Positions 16,313 through 25,480 of a stretch of 45,696 nt of DNA are shown piece after piece (positions within the stretch are counted from its first letter, which is position 1; each line of letters begins with the position of its first letter). Source of the DNA: Pirellulales bacterium (lineage in GTDB: Bacteria > Planctomycetota > Planctomycetia > Pirellulales > JANQPP01); the NCBI GenBank assembly GCA_028289405.1, contig JANQPP010000142.1, forward strand, positions 1 through 45,696, given 5' to 3'. The notes beneath the pieces are model-generated. The model searched no databases, was not told where the DNA came from, and worked only from the letters and a program-made list of their open reading frames with translations. The position numbers and the translations under genes are program-made.

Positions 16313-18292
16313 ATGCATAAGCGCTTCATTTCGCGGCGTCTCTCGCGGCGATCCTTGCTCATGCTCCTCGCCCATGCCGTGGTGTTTGTCTGCGCGTATT
16401 GGCTGGCCTACCTGGTCTGCTTTCCCTTCGGCATGTCTTCCCGGACCTATCTCCGGGTGCTGGTCAGCTCCTTGCCCGGCGTGTTGGCCATCAAGTTGGG
16501 CGTGTTTTACTACTTCGGCCACTGCCATACATCTTGGCGGTTCGTGACGCTCTCCGACTTGGTGGCACTGCTCAAAGCGGCCACGCTGTCCACGCTGCTG
16601 ATCATGATGATGCAGCAATTGATGCTCAGCCAGGAGGTCTTGCAGCGTCAAATCCCCCACCGCGTGGCCTTCGTGGATTGGACGTTGACGGTGTTGTTCC
16701 TAGGGGGTTTGCGGACGATTTTTCGCCTTTCCCGGGAACACATGCGGCCCTTGCTCTTGAGTGACGCCTATCGCAAGGCGCTGATCGTGGGCGCGAACAG
16801 CGCGGGAGAAACCATCGCCCGCCATCTGCAATCGGACGAACGGCTGAAATATCTCGTCGTGGGATTCGTCGATCCTGATGTGCAAAAGCATGGTTCGATG
16901 TTCGCCCAGATTCCCGTGCTGGGCGGTCCCAGCCACGCCGCGATCATCGCCCAAGCCCTGGGCGTGGAGGTGTTGCTGGTCACCTCCGATAGCCTGCGGG
17001 GGGACGAACTGCGGCAGTTGATGGACGACTGCGCGGAGGCCGACCTGGAATTGAAAGTGATTCCAGCGCTCGAGAATCTCATCTCCGGCGACTATGCCCT
17101 GCAAATTCGGGACGTGGACATCAACGACCTGCTGCGGCGCGACCCGGTACGGCTAAACGACGAAGCGATCCGCACGTTGCTCCAGGACAAGACGGTACTG
17201 GTCACCGGCGCGGGCGGGAGCATCGGTTCCGAGATTTGCCGCCAAGTGCTGAAGTTCCATCCCCGCCGTTTGGTGCTGGTGGAGCGGGCCGAGAATAGCC
17301 TGTTCTATGTGGAACAGGAATTGGGCCAGCGGCAGGCTTCCTCCGCCGAGATCGTGCCGCAAGTCGCGGATATCTGCGATATCGAGCGCATGGATCAAAT
17401 CTTCGAACAGACTTCTCCGGATGTCGTGTTTCATGCCGCCGCGCATAAGCACGTCCCCATGATGGAACGCAATCCGGGCGAGGCCATCAAAAATAACGTG
17501 GGCGGTACTCGGGCGCTGGCGGAACTGGCCGACCGCCACGGCGTACAAGAATTCGTGATGATTTCCACGGACAAGGCGGTCAATCCGACGAGCATCATGG
17601 GCGTCTCCAAGCAAATGGCGGAGCGCTTCATCCACGCCTTTTCCGAAGTCACGAATACGAAGTTCGTGGTCGTGCGGTTCGGCAATGTGCTAGCCTCGGC
17701 TGGCAGCGTGGTTCCCATTTTCCAGGAACAGATCCGCCGTGGCGGGCCGATCACCGTGACGCATCCCCAGATCGAACGCTTCTTCATGACCATTCCCGAG
17801 GCGTCGCAACTGGTGCTGCAATCCGCCGTGATGGGGAAGGGGGGCGAGATCTTCGTCCTGGACATGGGCAAACCGGTGCGGATTGTCGACTTGGCCCGCG
17901 ATCTCGTGCGGCTTTCTGGCTTGGATCCGGACGAAATCCAAATTGTCTTCACCGGTCTGCGGCCAGGCGAAAAACTCTACGAGGAACTCTACTTCGACGA
18001 CGAAGAACGCTTGCCCACGCCGCACGAAAAAGTCTTCGTGGCGTATCATCGCCCTTATCAGCTCGACGAAGTGCGGCAGATGATCGAGGAGCTGACAGGG
18101 CTGGCCCACGGTGATCCGGAGGCACTCCGCCGGAGGATTCAAGAATTGGTGCCGGAATACCATCCCTTTGCTAGCGAAGAAGGAGCCACGGAAGAGGCTT
18201 CCCTTGATGAGGAAGGGGAGTGGAAGGCCGTGGACGCGGAACCGGTCGAGCATCCCGATACGACCTCGGCTCCCACGTTGGAGAAGACCTGA
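16313..18292 (+). CDS. Membrane nucleotide-sugar 4,6-dehydratase/epimerase (CapD/WbpM/FlaA1 family)
   Basis: A 659-residue enzyme. The N-terminal ~145 residues have about four membrane segments, then comes a CoA-binding-like Rossmann domain (about 153-275, KALIVGANSAGE), and a C-terminal short-chain dehydrogenase domain with VTGAGGSIGSE (297-307). The catalytic region reads STDKAVNPTSIMGVSK: Met replaces the usual Tyr of the YxxxK pair, as is typical of this inverting/retaining 4,6-dehydratase family. It likely converts UDP-GlcNAc or similar to a 4-keto-6-deoxy sugar, which the next gene, a DegT aminotransferase, could aminate. It is the first gene of the exopolysaccharide locus. The acidic C-terminal tail (from about 620) is not conserved. 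The start at 16313 lacks a strong ribosome site. Confidence 0.93.
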   Translation: MHKRFISRRLSRRSLLMLLAHAVVFVCAYWLAYLVCFPFGMSSRTYLRVLVSSLPGVLAIKLGVFYYFGHCHTSWRFVTLSDLVALLKAATLSTLLIMMMQQLMLSQEVLQRQIPHRVAFVDWTLTVLFLGGLRTIFRLSREHMRPLLLSDAYRKALIVGANSAGETIARHLQSDERLKYLVVGFVDPDVQKHGSMFAQIPVLGGPSHAAIIAQALGVEVLLVTSDSLRGDELRQLMDDCAEADLELKVIPALENLISGDYALQIRDVDINDLLRRDPVRLNDEAIRTLLQDKTVLVTGAGGSIGSEICRQVLKFHPRRLVLVERAENSLFYVEQELGQRQASSAEIVPQVADICDIERMDQIFEQTSPDVVFHAAAHKHVPMMERNPGEAIKNNVGGTRALAELADRHGVQEFVMISTDKAVNPTSIMGVSKQMAERFIHAFSEVTNTKFVVVRFGNVLASAGSVVPIFQEQIRRGGPITVTHPQIERFFMTIPEASQLVLQSAVMGKGGEIFVLDMGKPVRIVDLARDLVRLSGLDPDEIQIVFTGLRPGEKLYEELYFDDEERLPTPHEKVFVAYHRPYQLDEVRQMIEELTGLAHGDPEALRRRIQELVPEYHPFASEEGATEEASLDEEGEWKAVDAEPVEHPDTTSAPTLEKT

Positions 18293-18397
18293 CGTTTTTA
18301 GGGCGGCTCGTCGCCGAGGCGGCGGAAATGCGTCATGCCTCGCCCCACACAACGGGCCTGACGAGCAACACGACATTCTTTTTTGGAGGAGCCGCGC

Positions 18398-19618
18398 GTG
18401 AGTCACGACCGGCCTGCCATTTTGGGGGGAGAACCTGTTCTCGCGCGAGGGATTCCCTTCGTGCGGCCTGTGGTGCCCCGATTTGAGGATCTTGAGCTGG
18501 AAATGCGGCAAGCCGTGGAAAGCGGCATGCTCACCAAGGGCCGGCACCTCGCCGCATTCGAAGCCGCCTTGTCGGAACACCTGCGAGCCGAACACGTCGT
18601 GGTCGTGTCGAGTTGCACGTCCGGTTTGATGCTCACCTATCAAGCCTTGGGCTTGTCCGGCGAAGTGGTAATGCCCAGCTTCACCTTCATGGCCACGGTT
18701 AGTGCCGCCGTGTGGTGCGGCCTCACGCCCGTCTTCGCGGACGTGGATCCCGAAACCACGAACCTCGATCTGGAAAGCGCCGCGGCGGCGATCACGCCTC
18801 GCACCACGGCGATCGTGGGCGTGCACAACTTCGGTAATCCCGCCGATATCGCGGGGCTCCGCGACTTGGCGCGTGAACATGACCTGAAGTTGATCTTCGA
18901 TTCCGCGCACGGTTTCGGCACTCTATACGAGGGGACGCCGGTCGGCGCGCAAGCGGATGCCCATGCATTTAGCATGAGCCCCACGAAGCTGCTCGTGGCG
19001 GGGGAAGGGGGCGCTGTCGCCACCAACGATGGGGAATTGGCCGTCCGACTGCGGCTTGCCCGGGAATACGGCAATGACGGCACGTACGACAGTGCCTTCG
19101 CGGGGATGAACGCCCGCATGCCGGAATTGAGCGCGATTCTGGGGCTACACAGCCTGCGGCAATTGGAAGATAACGTGCGGTTCCGCAATTCAGTCGCGGA
19201 CAAATACCGTGACATGTTGCAAAAATTTCCCGGCCTCGACTTTCAAAAGATCCGCCCGCAAGACCGTTCCTCCTACAAGGACTTTTCTATCGTCGTGCAG
19301 GAACAAGCCTTCGGCATGTCCCGGGATGCCCTGGTGGCGGCGCTGCGGGCGGAAAACATCGACACGCGGAATTACTACGACCCGCCGGCGCATCGGCAAA
19401 CCGCCTATCGCAAGTACGCGCCGGATCAGGATGATGGACTGCCCCACACGGTCACGTTGGCCGAAGGAAGCGTGAGCTTGCCCATCGGCAAGCAGGTCAC
19501 GGACGAGGCGCTGCGGTCGATCGGCGCCGCTTTCGAGCGGATCCACGCCCACCGGGACGAGATCCGAGAAACCTGGTCGCGGGAACAAGTGGCCTCCACC
19601 GCTGGCCGGAATGGCTGA
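18398..19618 (+). CDS. DegT/DnrJ/EryC1/StrS family PLP sugar aminotransferase
   Basis: A 406-residue PLP-dependent aminotransferase. The residues expected to bind PLP are present: SCTSGL near 72-77, DSAHGFG (168-174) and the Schiff-base lysine K197 in FSMSPTKLLVAGEGG. The C-terminal region includes NYYDPPAH. It aminates a 4-keto sugar nucleotide, most plausibly the product of the dehydratase just upstream. Start at the GTG 18398: GGAGGAG lies 6 nt before it; the longer frame from 18383 begins with that ribosome site. The next gene overlaps its stop codon by 8 bp. Confidence 0.93.
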   Translation: MSHDRPAILGGEPVLARGIPFVRPVVPRFEDLELEMRQAVESGMLTKGRHLAAFEAALSEHLRAEHVVVVSSCTSGLMLTYQALGLSGEVVMPSFTFMATVSAAVWCGLTPVFADVDPETTNLDLESAAAAITPRTTAIVGVHNFGNPADIAGLRDLAREHDLKLIFDSAHGFGTLYEGTPVGAQADAHAFSMSPTKLLVAGEGGAVATNDGELAVRLRLAREYGNDGTYDSAFAGMNARMPELSAILGLHSLRQLEDNVRFRNSVADKYRDMLQKFPGLDFQKIRPQDRSSYKDFSIVVQEQAFGMSRDALVAALRAENIDTRNYYDPPAHRQTAYRKYAPDQDDGLPHTVTLAEGSVSLPIGKQVTDEALRSIGAAFERIHAHRDEIRETWSREQVASTAGRNG

Positions 19619-20999
19619 TCGACTTCCATGCCCGACGGTCATGAGCGAACCCTTGAGTAAGCCCGATCCTGCCGCCGCCACGTCGGGTACGAAGGCGCCC
19701 ACGCATTCGCTCAAGCGGAATTTTTCTTGGACGTTCCTGGGCGACGCCATCTATGCCGTCTGCCAGGCGTGTCTGATTGTCGCCATCCGCAAGCTGGGGG
19801 CGGAAGAGACCAGCGGGGCTTTCGCCTACGGAGTGTACATCGTCACGCCCCTCTTTCTGGCCACGAATCTGGGTTTGCGGATCGTGGCCGCCAGCGATGC
19901 CCATCGCGAATTCGAATTCCGCGATTTCCTCAGCCTCCGCCTACTCACGACGGCTATCGCCATGGCCATCTTGGCCAGCATCGCGCTGGTGGGCCCCATG
20001 CTCGGCATCGAAAAACTTCAGCCCTGGGAGGTCCGCTGGGCCATCCTATTGGTCGGTTTGTCCCGGGCCGTCGAGTCGATCAGCGAAGTGGCTTACGGGC
20101 AATTCCAGCAACTTGAGCGGATGGACAAGATCGCCCAATCCATGATCCTGAAGGGGTTTTTTTCCGTCAGCGTGTTCGTGCTGCTGTTCTGGCTGACGTC
20201 CAGCCTGCTGTGGGCACTGCTGAGCATGGCGCTGGCTCGATTCGTGACGCTCATGGCTTACGATTTTCCCATGCTGGTGGAAAGAATCCGGTCACTTTCG
20301 CAGCCCCAAGGGAAGCTTGCCGGCCAGACGATTGGGTACATTTTGCGGCCCCATGGGGAGCGGCTGACATTGCGCCGGCTGTTTAACCTGTCTTGGCCGC
20401 TGGGGATCGTGGCGACACTGATTCAGGTGAATATGCTCACGCCACGGCTGTGGCTTTCCCCCACGGAGGCGGGAGCCCTGCTGATTCCCGGCTACTTGGT
20501 GAACCTGGGCCAAATGTTTATCACGGCGCTGGGGGGCGCCGTATTTCCTCGCTTGGCCCGTTATTACATGGAACGGAAGTTCGCCGCCTACGCCAAGGTT
20601 TTGGTCTGGTTGGTGGGAATCAATGTCCTGATCGGTTGCGCCGCCGTGGCCGCGTCACTGCTGTTCGGAGATCGAATCTTGTCGCTGTTGGGGCGCCCCG
20701 AGGATACCCAGTACCACCATCTACTGACTTGGCTGCTGGTGGCGGCGAGTATCAATTTCCTGGGACGCGGTTTAGGCTATGGCCTGACGGCCACCCGCGC
20801 GTTTCATCGTTTCGTGGTCCCTTACGCGGTCGTCACCGTGATCACGTTGACTCTTGCCGCCTGGTGGATTCCGCGGTACGGCGTGATGGGCGTGGCCTGG
20901 GTGGCTTGCGGCACGAGCGTCTGCAATTGTTTGGTGCCGGTGTTCGTGATGTCCCGGCTCCACTGGCGCACGGCGGAGCCGATGGCGGGTCCCGGTTAA
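19611..20999 (+). CDS. Wzx-type polysaccharide flippase (MOP superfamily)
   Basis: A 462-residue protein with about twelve hydrophobic segments and a soluble, Pro/Thr-rich N-terminus of about 25 residues. The first segments contain SLKRNFSWTFLGDAIYAVCQ, as in oligosaccharide flippases. It should move undecaprenyl-linked repeat units from the cytoplasmic to the periplasmic leaflet. The ATG at 19611 overlaps the stop of the aminotransferase gene; a second ATG at 19641 is an alternative, and neither has a clear ribosome site. Neighbours on both sides make sugar donors or transfer sugars, which supports the role. Substrate specificity unknown. Confidence 0.85.
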   Translation: MADRLPCPTVMSEPLSKPDPAAATSGTKAPTHSLKRNFSWTFLGDAIYAVCQACLIVAIRKLGAEETSGAFAYGVYIVTPLFLATNLGLRIVAASDAHREFEFRDFLSLRLLTTAIAMAILASIALVGPMLGIEKLQPWEVRWAILLVGLSRAVESISEVAYGQFQQLERMDKIAQSMILKGFFSVSVFVLLFWLTSSLLWALLSMALARFVTLMAYDFPMLVERIRSLSQPQGKLAGQTIGYILRPHGERLTLRRLFNLSWPLGIVATLIQVNMLTPRLWLSPTEAGALLIPGYLVNLGQMFITALGGAVFPRLARYYMERKFAAYAKVLVWLVGINVLIGCAAVAASLLFGDRILSLLGRPEDTQYHHLLTWLLVAASINFLGRGLGYGLTATRAFHRFVVPYAVVTVITLTLAAWWIPRYGVMGVAWVACGTSVCNCLVPVFVMSRLHWRTAEPMAGPG

Positions 21000-21275
21000 G
21001 TGTGGCGGCGTTTTCACTGTTTCGGCTTCGGCATTTTCAGCACCGGAGCGGCGATATGTCCGTGCGGCATATACTAGCCACACGGCGGCAGGATGTGCAA
21101 AATCGTCGCCACCGGAATCACGGCTCACTTAGGCCGGAATGTTCGCTGCAATCGGGAAGCTTTCCGTAAGGTCCACGGTCTGGCGGTCGCCGAGGAGCCT
21201 TCCACGAGGCGGCGGCGATTTATAATGAGGATTGGTCCACGTCCGGACGCGAGCTTGCAAAACCGATCTTGTCTC

Positions 21276-22136
21276 ATGGCCCAGCGGAAATCCAATTTGA
21301 AACGCCTCTGGCGGTACACACGGCGTAACATGCAGCGCGGGCAAAAGTATATGGCGCAGCGCCGGCGCGCGACCAAATTGGGCGCCGACTCGACCGTCTT
21401 CGTGACCGGTTGCGGACGTTCCGGCACGACGATGCTCGTGGACACGCTCGACTGCTCACCCGAAATCTGGCTCTACAACGAGTTCCATCGCGCGGCGTTT
21501 GATCGGCTGCGGCTCAAGAGTCCTGAGGGAGTGAAACGCCTGATTCGCCGCTGCGCCGCGCCGACCGTGGTCTTCAAACCGCTGAGTGACGTCCATCGCG
21601 TGGATGAATTGCTATCCACGTACGAGAACTCGCGAGCACTGTGGATTTATCGCCGCTACCAAGACACGGCCAACTCGGCGGTCCGGCTGTGGGGGGAGAG
21701 CCAAAAGTCGATGGCGCGCAACATCGCCGCCGGAAATCGAGCGGAACTCGGCTGGCTGGGGGAGCGTCTCAGTGATGAGGTCGTCGCACAATTTCGCGAA
21801 GCCTACCGCGAAGAGGGACCGCCCGAAGAAGGAGCGGCGCTGATTTGGTACTACCTCAACCAGTTCTTTTTCACGACCGGCATCGATCAGGATCCGCGCG
21901 TGATGTTGCTTCAATATGAGGATCTGGTGCAACGGCCTCGCGAAAACTTCGCTGAGATCTTTGGTTTCTTGGGCTGCCATTTCGACGAATCGTTTTTGTC
22001 GGACGTGCATAAGTCCTCCATCGGCAAGAACACCTTCCCCGAGATTTCGCCGCGGGTGCATGAGTTGTGCACATCGCTGGGGAAGCGGCTCGATGCCACT
22101 TACGAAGCTCGACGCACGACGCCGGCCTCTGGATAA
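21276..22136 (+). CDS. Sulfotransferase-family protein
   Basis: A 286-residue protein with a basic N-terminus and the 5'-phosphosulfate-binding P-loop TGCGRSGTT (44-52), followed by RSxxD-type residues and YEDL near the C-terminal part, as in PAPS-dependent sulfotransferases. It would transfer sulfate from PAPS to a hydroxyl or amine, presumably on the exopolysaccharide. The ATG at 21276 begins a basic N-terminus; an ATG at 21225 is possible, and neither has a convincing ribosome site. The 276 bp after the flippase contain no gene, so a separate promoter here is possible (a TATACT sits near 21070). Confidence 0.82.
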   Translation: MAQRKSNLKRLWRYTRRNMQRGQKYMAQRRRATKLGADSTVFVTGCGRSGTTMLVDTLDCSPEIWLYNEFHRAAFDRLRLKSPEGVKRLIRRCAAPTVVFKPLSDVHRVDELLSTYENSRALWIYRRYQDTANSAVRLWGESQKSMARNIAAGNRAELGWLGERLSDEVVAQFREAYREEGPPEEGAALIWYYLNQFFFTTGIDQDPRVMLLQYEDLVQRPRENFAEIFGFLGCHFDESFLSDVHKSSIGKNTFPEISPRVHELCTSLGKRLDATYEARRTTPASG

Positions 22137-22141
22137 ATCAC

Positions 22142-22867
22142 ATGAGTTTGTTGCGCGATCGCCTGATCGAGGATTACGCGGAGCATTTCGCGCGGGTCAA
22201 CGAAAACATCGACCCGCGTAAAGTGCATCCCGACCGCTTCCAGCACATGGACGCCAACTACGGCGAACTGGTGCGGCCGCTCGCGGCGGGGGACCGCGTG
22301 CTCGATCTGGGATGCGGTTCCGGAATCCTGTTGTATTGGCTCTCTCGGCAAGGCGAGTTGGCGCCGGTCGGCGTGGATAGTTCGTCCTCCCAAATCGCGG
22401 TGGCTCGAGAGGCGCTGCCGGATGCCGAAGTCCATTGCGAAGATGGCTTGGAATTCTTGGAGTCCCGGCCTGATTCCTTCGCGGGGATCTTTTGTACGGA
22501 CGTGTTGGAGCATCTCCCTAGCAAGGATTTAACCTTGCGCTGGGTGGAAACGGCCCGGCAGGCGCTACAGCCGGGCGGTTTTTTTTATTGCCGTATGCCA
22601 AACGCCGCCAGCCTGCTGGGGAGTTATTCCCGCTACCGCGACTTGACTCACGAGTGCAGCTTCACGAGCACTTCCATCTTGCAGTTGCTGGAAGCGGGGG
22701 GACTCACGGATTGCCGTGTGCTGCCGATCCGTGGCACGGATTTTTCCGGCCGCTGCCGGCTCAAGGTGGAATTCTGGTTGCACAAAATCCTGTTTCGCAT
22801 TTGCGGCGTCGCCCTGGAAACGGTTTTCACTTCGAATGTCTGCGCCGTTGGTTACCGAGCACGATAG
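22142..22867 (+). CDS. Class I SAM-dependent methyltransferase
   Basis: A 241-residue protein resembling UbiG/Methyltransf_11 enzymes: motif I VLDLGCGSGILL, then VGVDSSSSQIAVAR, the CEDGLEFLES acidic loop, CTDVLEHLPSKDL and PGGFFYCRMPN. It is likely to methylate a sugar, lipid or a chain end of the polysaccharide rather than nucleic acid. It starts 5 bp after the sulfotransferase stop and overlaps the GT4 gene by 32 bp, so it is part of the same unit. The substrate cannot be read from the sequence. Confidence 0.88.
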   Translation: MSLLRDRLIEDYAEHFARVNENIDPRKVHPDRFQHMDANYGELVRPLAAGDRVLDLGCGSGILLYWLSRQGELAPVGVDSSSSQIAVAREALPDAEVHCEDGLEFLESRPDSFAGIFCTDVLEHLPSKDLTLRWVETARQALQPGGFFYCRMPNAASLLGSYSRYRDLTHECSFTSTSILQLLEAGGLTDCRVLPIRGTDFSGRCRLKVEFWLHKILFRICGVALETVFTSNVCAVGYRAR

Positions 22868-24032
22868 TCCTGCACAAAACACGTTGCCGCCGCGCTCGCC
22901 GGTGCGGGTGTTGCACGTGGTGGGGCAGTTGCGCGCCGGCGGCGTGGAAACGTGGCTGCGGCGCGTGTGGCAAGGCATCGACCACGATGCCTTTCAGTTC
23001 GACTTTCTGGTGCATACCGACCAGCCTGGCGCTTACGACGATTTTTTCCTGGCCGAGGGCTGTCGGATTTTGCCTTGCCTCCGGCCCGCTCGACCCTGGA
23101 AGTACGCGCGCGAATTCCAGCGGATTGTCCGCCAGCACGGACCGTACGACGTCATCCATAGCCATGTGCACCATTTCAGCGGATACGTGCTGCGCTGCAC
23201 CGCCAAGGCGGGGATTCTACACCGCATTGCCCATTGCCATAGCGACACCACGGCCCGCGAAGCGAAGGCCCCTTTTCTCCGCAAGCGTTATCTCGTACTG
23301 ATGGAACGTTGGGTGTCGCGTTATACCACGCGAGGTCTGGCGGCCAGCGGAGAAGCCGCCCGAGCCTTGTTTGGGCATGATTGGAAGCAGGACCGGCGAA
23401 TTCGTGTCCTGTATTGCGGAATCGATGTGGCCCCTTTCCGGCAAGATGTGGATCGCGAATCTCTGCGAGCCGAATTGGGCATCCCGCCCGGTCGCCGGGT
23501 CGTGGGGCATGTCGGTAGCCTGGCTCCGGCGAAGAACCATGCCTTTTGGTTGGAGGTGGCGGCGGAACTAGCCCAACGTGATTCGAACCTGCATTTTCTC
23601 CTGGTAGGCGACGGGGAACTCCGCACGCGGATTGAACAGCGGATCCACGAAGAGGGACTGGAACAGCGGTTCACGCTCACCGGGGCCCGGCAAGACGTGC
23701 CACGGATCTTGTGCGGTGCCATGGACATTTTCCTGTTCCCCTCCGTCCGGGAAGGGCTGCCCGTCTCCATGATCGAAGCGCAAGCGGCGGGGCTCCCCTG
23801 CGTTTATTCGCAGATCATCACGCCGGAAGTCGTGGTCATTCCCCCGCTTTGCCTCCGCCGCGATTTGGCGGAAGGCCCAGATGCCTGGGCTGACGCCGTA
23901 CAAGAAAAGCTGGCCGCCGCTCGGCCCCTTTCTCGCGAGGAAACGTGTAAACTAGTAGAGGAAAGCGAGTTCAACATCCGGCGGGGAATCGCCGCTTTGG
24001 AGACGATATATCTTGAACACCAACCTGCCTAA
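22836..24032 (+). CDS. Family 4 glycosyltransferase (EPS type), first of three
   Basis: A 398-residue GT-B enzyme. The N-terminal domain reads VRVLHVVGQLRAGGVETWL; the C-terminal nucleotide-sugar domain has VVGHVGSLAPAKNH, LLVGDGEL and the retaining-transferase signature PSVREGLPVSMIEAQAAGLPC with its two glutamates. It adds one sugar to the lipid-linked repeat on the cytoplasmic side. It overlaps the methyltransferase stop by 32 bp, and the polymerase gene start overlaps its own stop by 20 bp. Donor sugar unknown. Confidence 0.9.
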   Translation: MSAPLVTEHDSPAQNTLPPRSPVRVLHVVGQLRAGGVETWLRRVWQGIDHDAFQFDFLVHTDQPGAYDDFFLAEGCRILPCLRPARPWKYAREFQRIVRQHGPYDVIHSHVHHFSGYVLRCTAKAGILHRIAHCHSDTTAREAKAPFLRKRYLVLMERWVSRYTTRGLAASGEAARALFGHDWKQDRRIRVLYCGIDVAPFRQDVDRESLRAELGIPPGRRVVGHVGSLAPAKNHAFWLEVAAELAQRDSNLHFLLVGDGELRTRIEQRIHEEGLEQRFTLTGARQDVPRILCGAMDIFLFPSVREGLPVSMIEAQAAGLPCVYSQIITPEVVVIPPLCLRRDLAEGPDAWADAVQEKLAAARPLSREETCKLVEESEFNIRRGIAALETIYLEHQPA

Positions 24033-25458
24033 CTACGCCGCGATGGGGCAGGCTCCCATGGGAATGCCGAGTGGCGGTCGCGCGCCGCGCTATCCGGCAT
24101 TGCCCTTTTGGACGCTCTGCCTGTTCCTGCTGTCCCAGGCGTGGATGATTCCGGTCATTGCGATTGGCCCGTCCTGGGCGGTGTGGCCCCGCTTCGCGGA
24201 CGCGACCTCGGTGTTGTTCGTGCTGGCTGCCGCCACGACGGTTGGCGTGAAGCTGCCCACGTCCGATACACAGAAGCTGTTGTTTCGACTGCTAGTCGCG
24301 TGCTATTTGGCGTTCATCGTCTCCTATGTCGTGGTCAATTTGGGCATGTCCGGCACGACCGAAGCCCAAGGAACGGATGACGGCATCTATTACCTGTTCC
24401 GCATGGCACAGTTCACGGCCATTCTCTGGGCAACCACGCGCGTGCCGCTCACGCCGGGGCGGCAGCGGTTGTTGGCCATCGTGGTGGGGGCGGCGTACGT
24501 CTTTGTCTGCGGCATGTGCCTGCTCACGTTCCTGCGGGTCATTCCTCCGGAATTGCTCGTGGCCCACTTGCCGCACAACCGCGATGCAGGGCCCTGGAAC
24601 GTTTACTTGGAGCCTCGCGCCGCAGGCAAAGGGTCCATCAGCTACAACCACGCCTACGTCACCGCGCAGATCATTCTGCTGCTCGGCCTGCGGCTGCATC
24701 TGACCCGGAAGAAGAATCCCTTCATCGATACGGGGCTGCTGCTCTTGGGGTTGGCGGCCTGTTTTGTTTCGGGAAGCCGCGCCGGGTTGGCGGCCATGTT
24801 GCTGTTTTCCATGTTCATGTTTCTGCGGAGCCTGATTTACATCCCCATCGCGGCGGTGCTGATGCTGTTGGGATCCTTGCTGATCTCCCCCGAGGCGATG
24901 ACCTCCTCGGATCTCAGCCAGGCCGCGGAGCGGCAAACGGAAACGCTCGATCCCGGCAAGGTTTCCGCCTTCCAGGCGCGGATCGAGATTTGGACCACGT
25001 GGATGGAAGACTTTCGCTCCGATCCCACGATCTGGATCATCGGGCGTGGCTTCGGCTCCGCCCGGAGCGAAGGGAAGGTCGCGCACATGCTGTATTTAAC
25101 CGTGCTGGGAGAGTTGGGCATCATCGGCCTCGCGGCGTATCTGTATTTGATCTTCGTCGTGATGCGCGAACTGTTCCGGCGAGAGGAAAAACCACAGCCG
25201 GTGATGTGGGCACTGATGGTGCTGCTGCTGGCCTCGTTGACGCAGGACACGTTTTATCCCGTGCCGGCGATGGGGCATTACCTGGGCTTCGTGTTCTGCG
25301 CCGTGGCGTTGGCCTTGCGTCCTCGGGAAGAGACCGCCGCGGCACCCGCCATGGCTTGGCGGGGAATGCCCGGATTTCCGGGAATGCCGCAAATGCGGGG
25401 CCTCGCGCCCGGCCAGCCCTATCCCCGCGTCATGCATCCGCAACAACGTCCCCGCTGA
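24013..25458 (+). CDS. Wzy/O-antigen-ligase-like polysaccharide polymerase
   Basis: A 481-residue membrane protein with about 10-12 hydrophobic segments. The large loop near residues 190-220 has SYNHAYVTAQI, and the C-terminal part has the ligase-type stretch RGFGSARSEGK followed by HMLYLTVLGELGIIGL. This fits the Wzy_C/O-antigen-ligase superfamily, which polymerises or ligates lipid-linked repeats in the periplasm. Both ends are Met/Pro/Gly-rich (about residues 10-30 and 445-481). The start is a TTG at 24013 with GGAG about 10 nt upstream; the ATG at 24043 is an alternative. It overlaps the previous gene. Not an exosortase: I see no catalytic Cys/Arg/His arrangement of that family. Confidence 0.78.
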   Translation: MNTNLPNYAAMGQAPMGMPSGGRAPRYPALPFWTLCLFLLSQAWMIPVIAIGPSWAVWPRFADATSVLFVLAAATTVGVKLPTSDTQKLLFRLLVACYLAFIVSYVVVNLGMSGTTEAQGTDDGIYYLFRMAQFTAILWATTRVPLTPGRQRLLAIVVGAAYVFVCGMCLLTFLRVIPPELLVAHLPHNRDAGPWNVYLEPRAAGKGSISYNHAYVTAQIILLLGLRLHLTRKKNPFIDTGLLLLGLAACFVSGSRAGLAAMLLFSMFMFLRSLIYIPIAAVLMLLGSLLISPEAMTSSDLSQAAERQTETLDPGKVSAFQARIEIWTTWMEDFRSDPTIWIIGRGFGSARSEGKVAHMLYLTVLGELGIIGLAAYLYLIFVVMRELFRREEKPQPVMWALMVLLLASLTQDTFYPVPAMGHYLGFVFCAVALALRPREETAAAPAMAWRGMPGFPGMPQMRGLAPGQPYPRVMHPQQRPR

Positions 25459-25480
25459 GTCCCAATTCGCTAGATAGCAC

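Noticed and set aside
17690..18910. 406-codon minus-strand frame across the EPS genes
   Set aside because: It is a shadow of the dehydratase and aminotransferase genes in a GC-rich region; residues are Gly/Arg/His-rich and family-free.
24292..25086. 264-codon minus-strand frame within the polymerase gene
   Set aside because: It is antisense to a membrane protein whose hydrophobic pattern is clear; high His/Gln/Arg content is typical of an antisense artefact.
24013..25458. Exosortase that would process the PEP-CTERM protein
   Set aside because: The protein has O-antigen-ligase-type loop features and none of the exosortase catalytic pattern I would expect.
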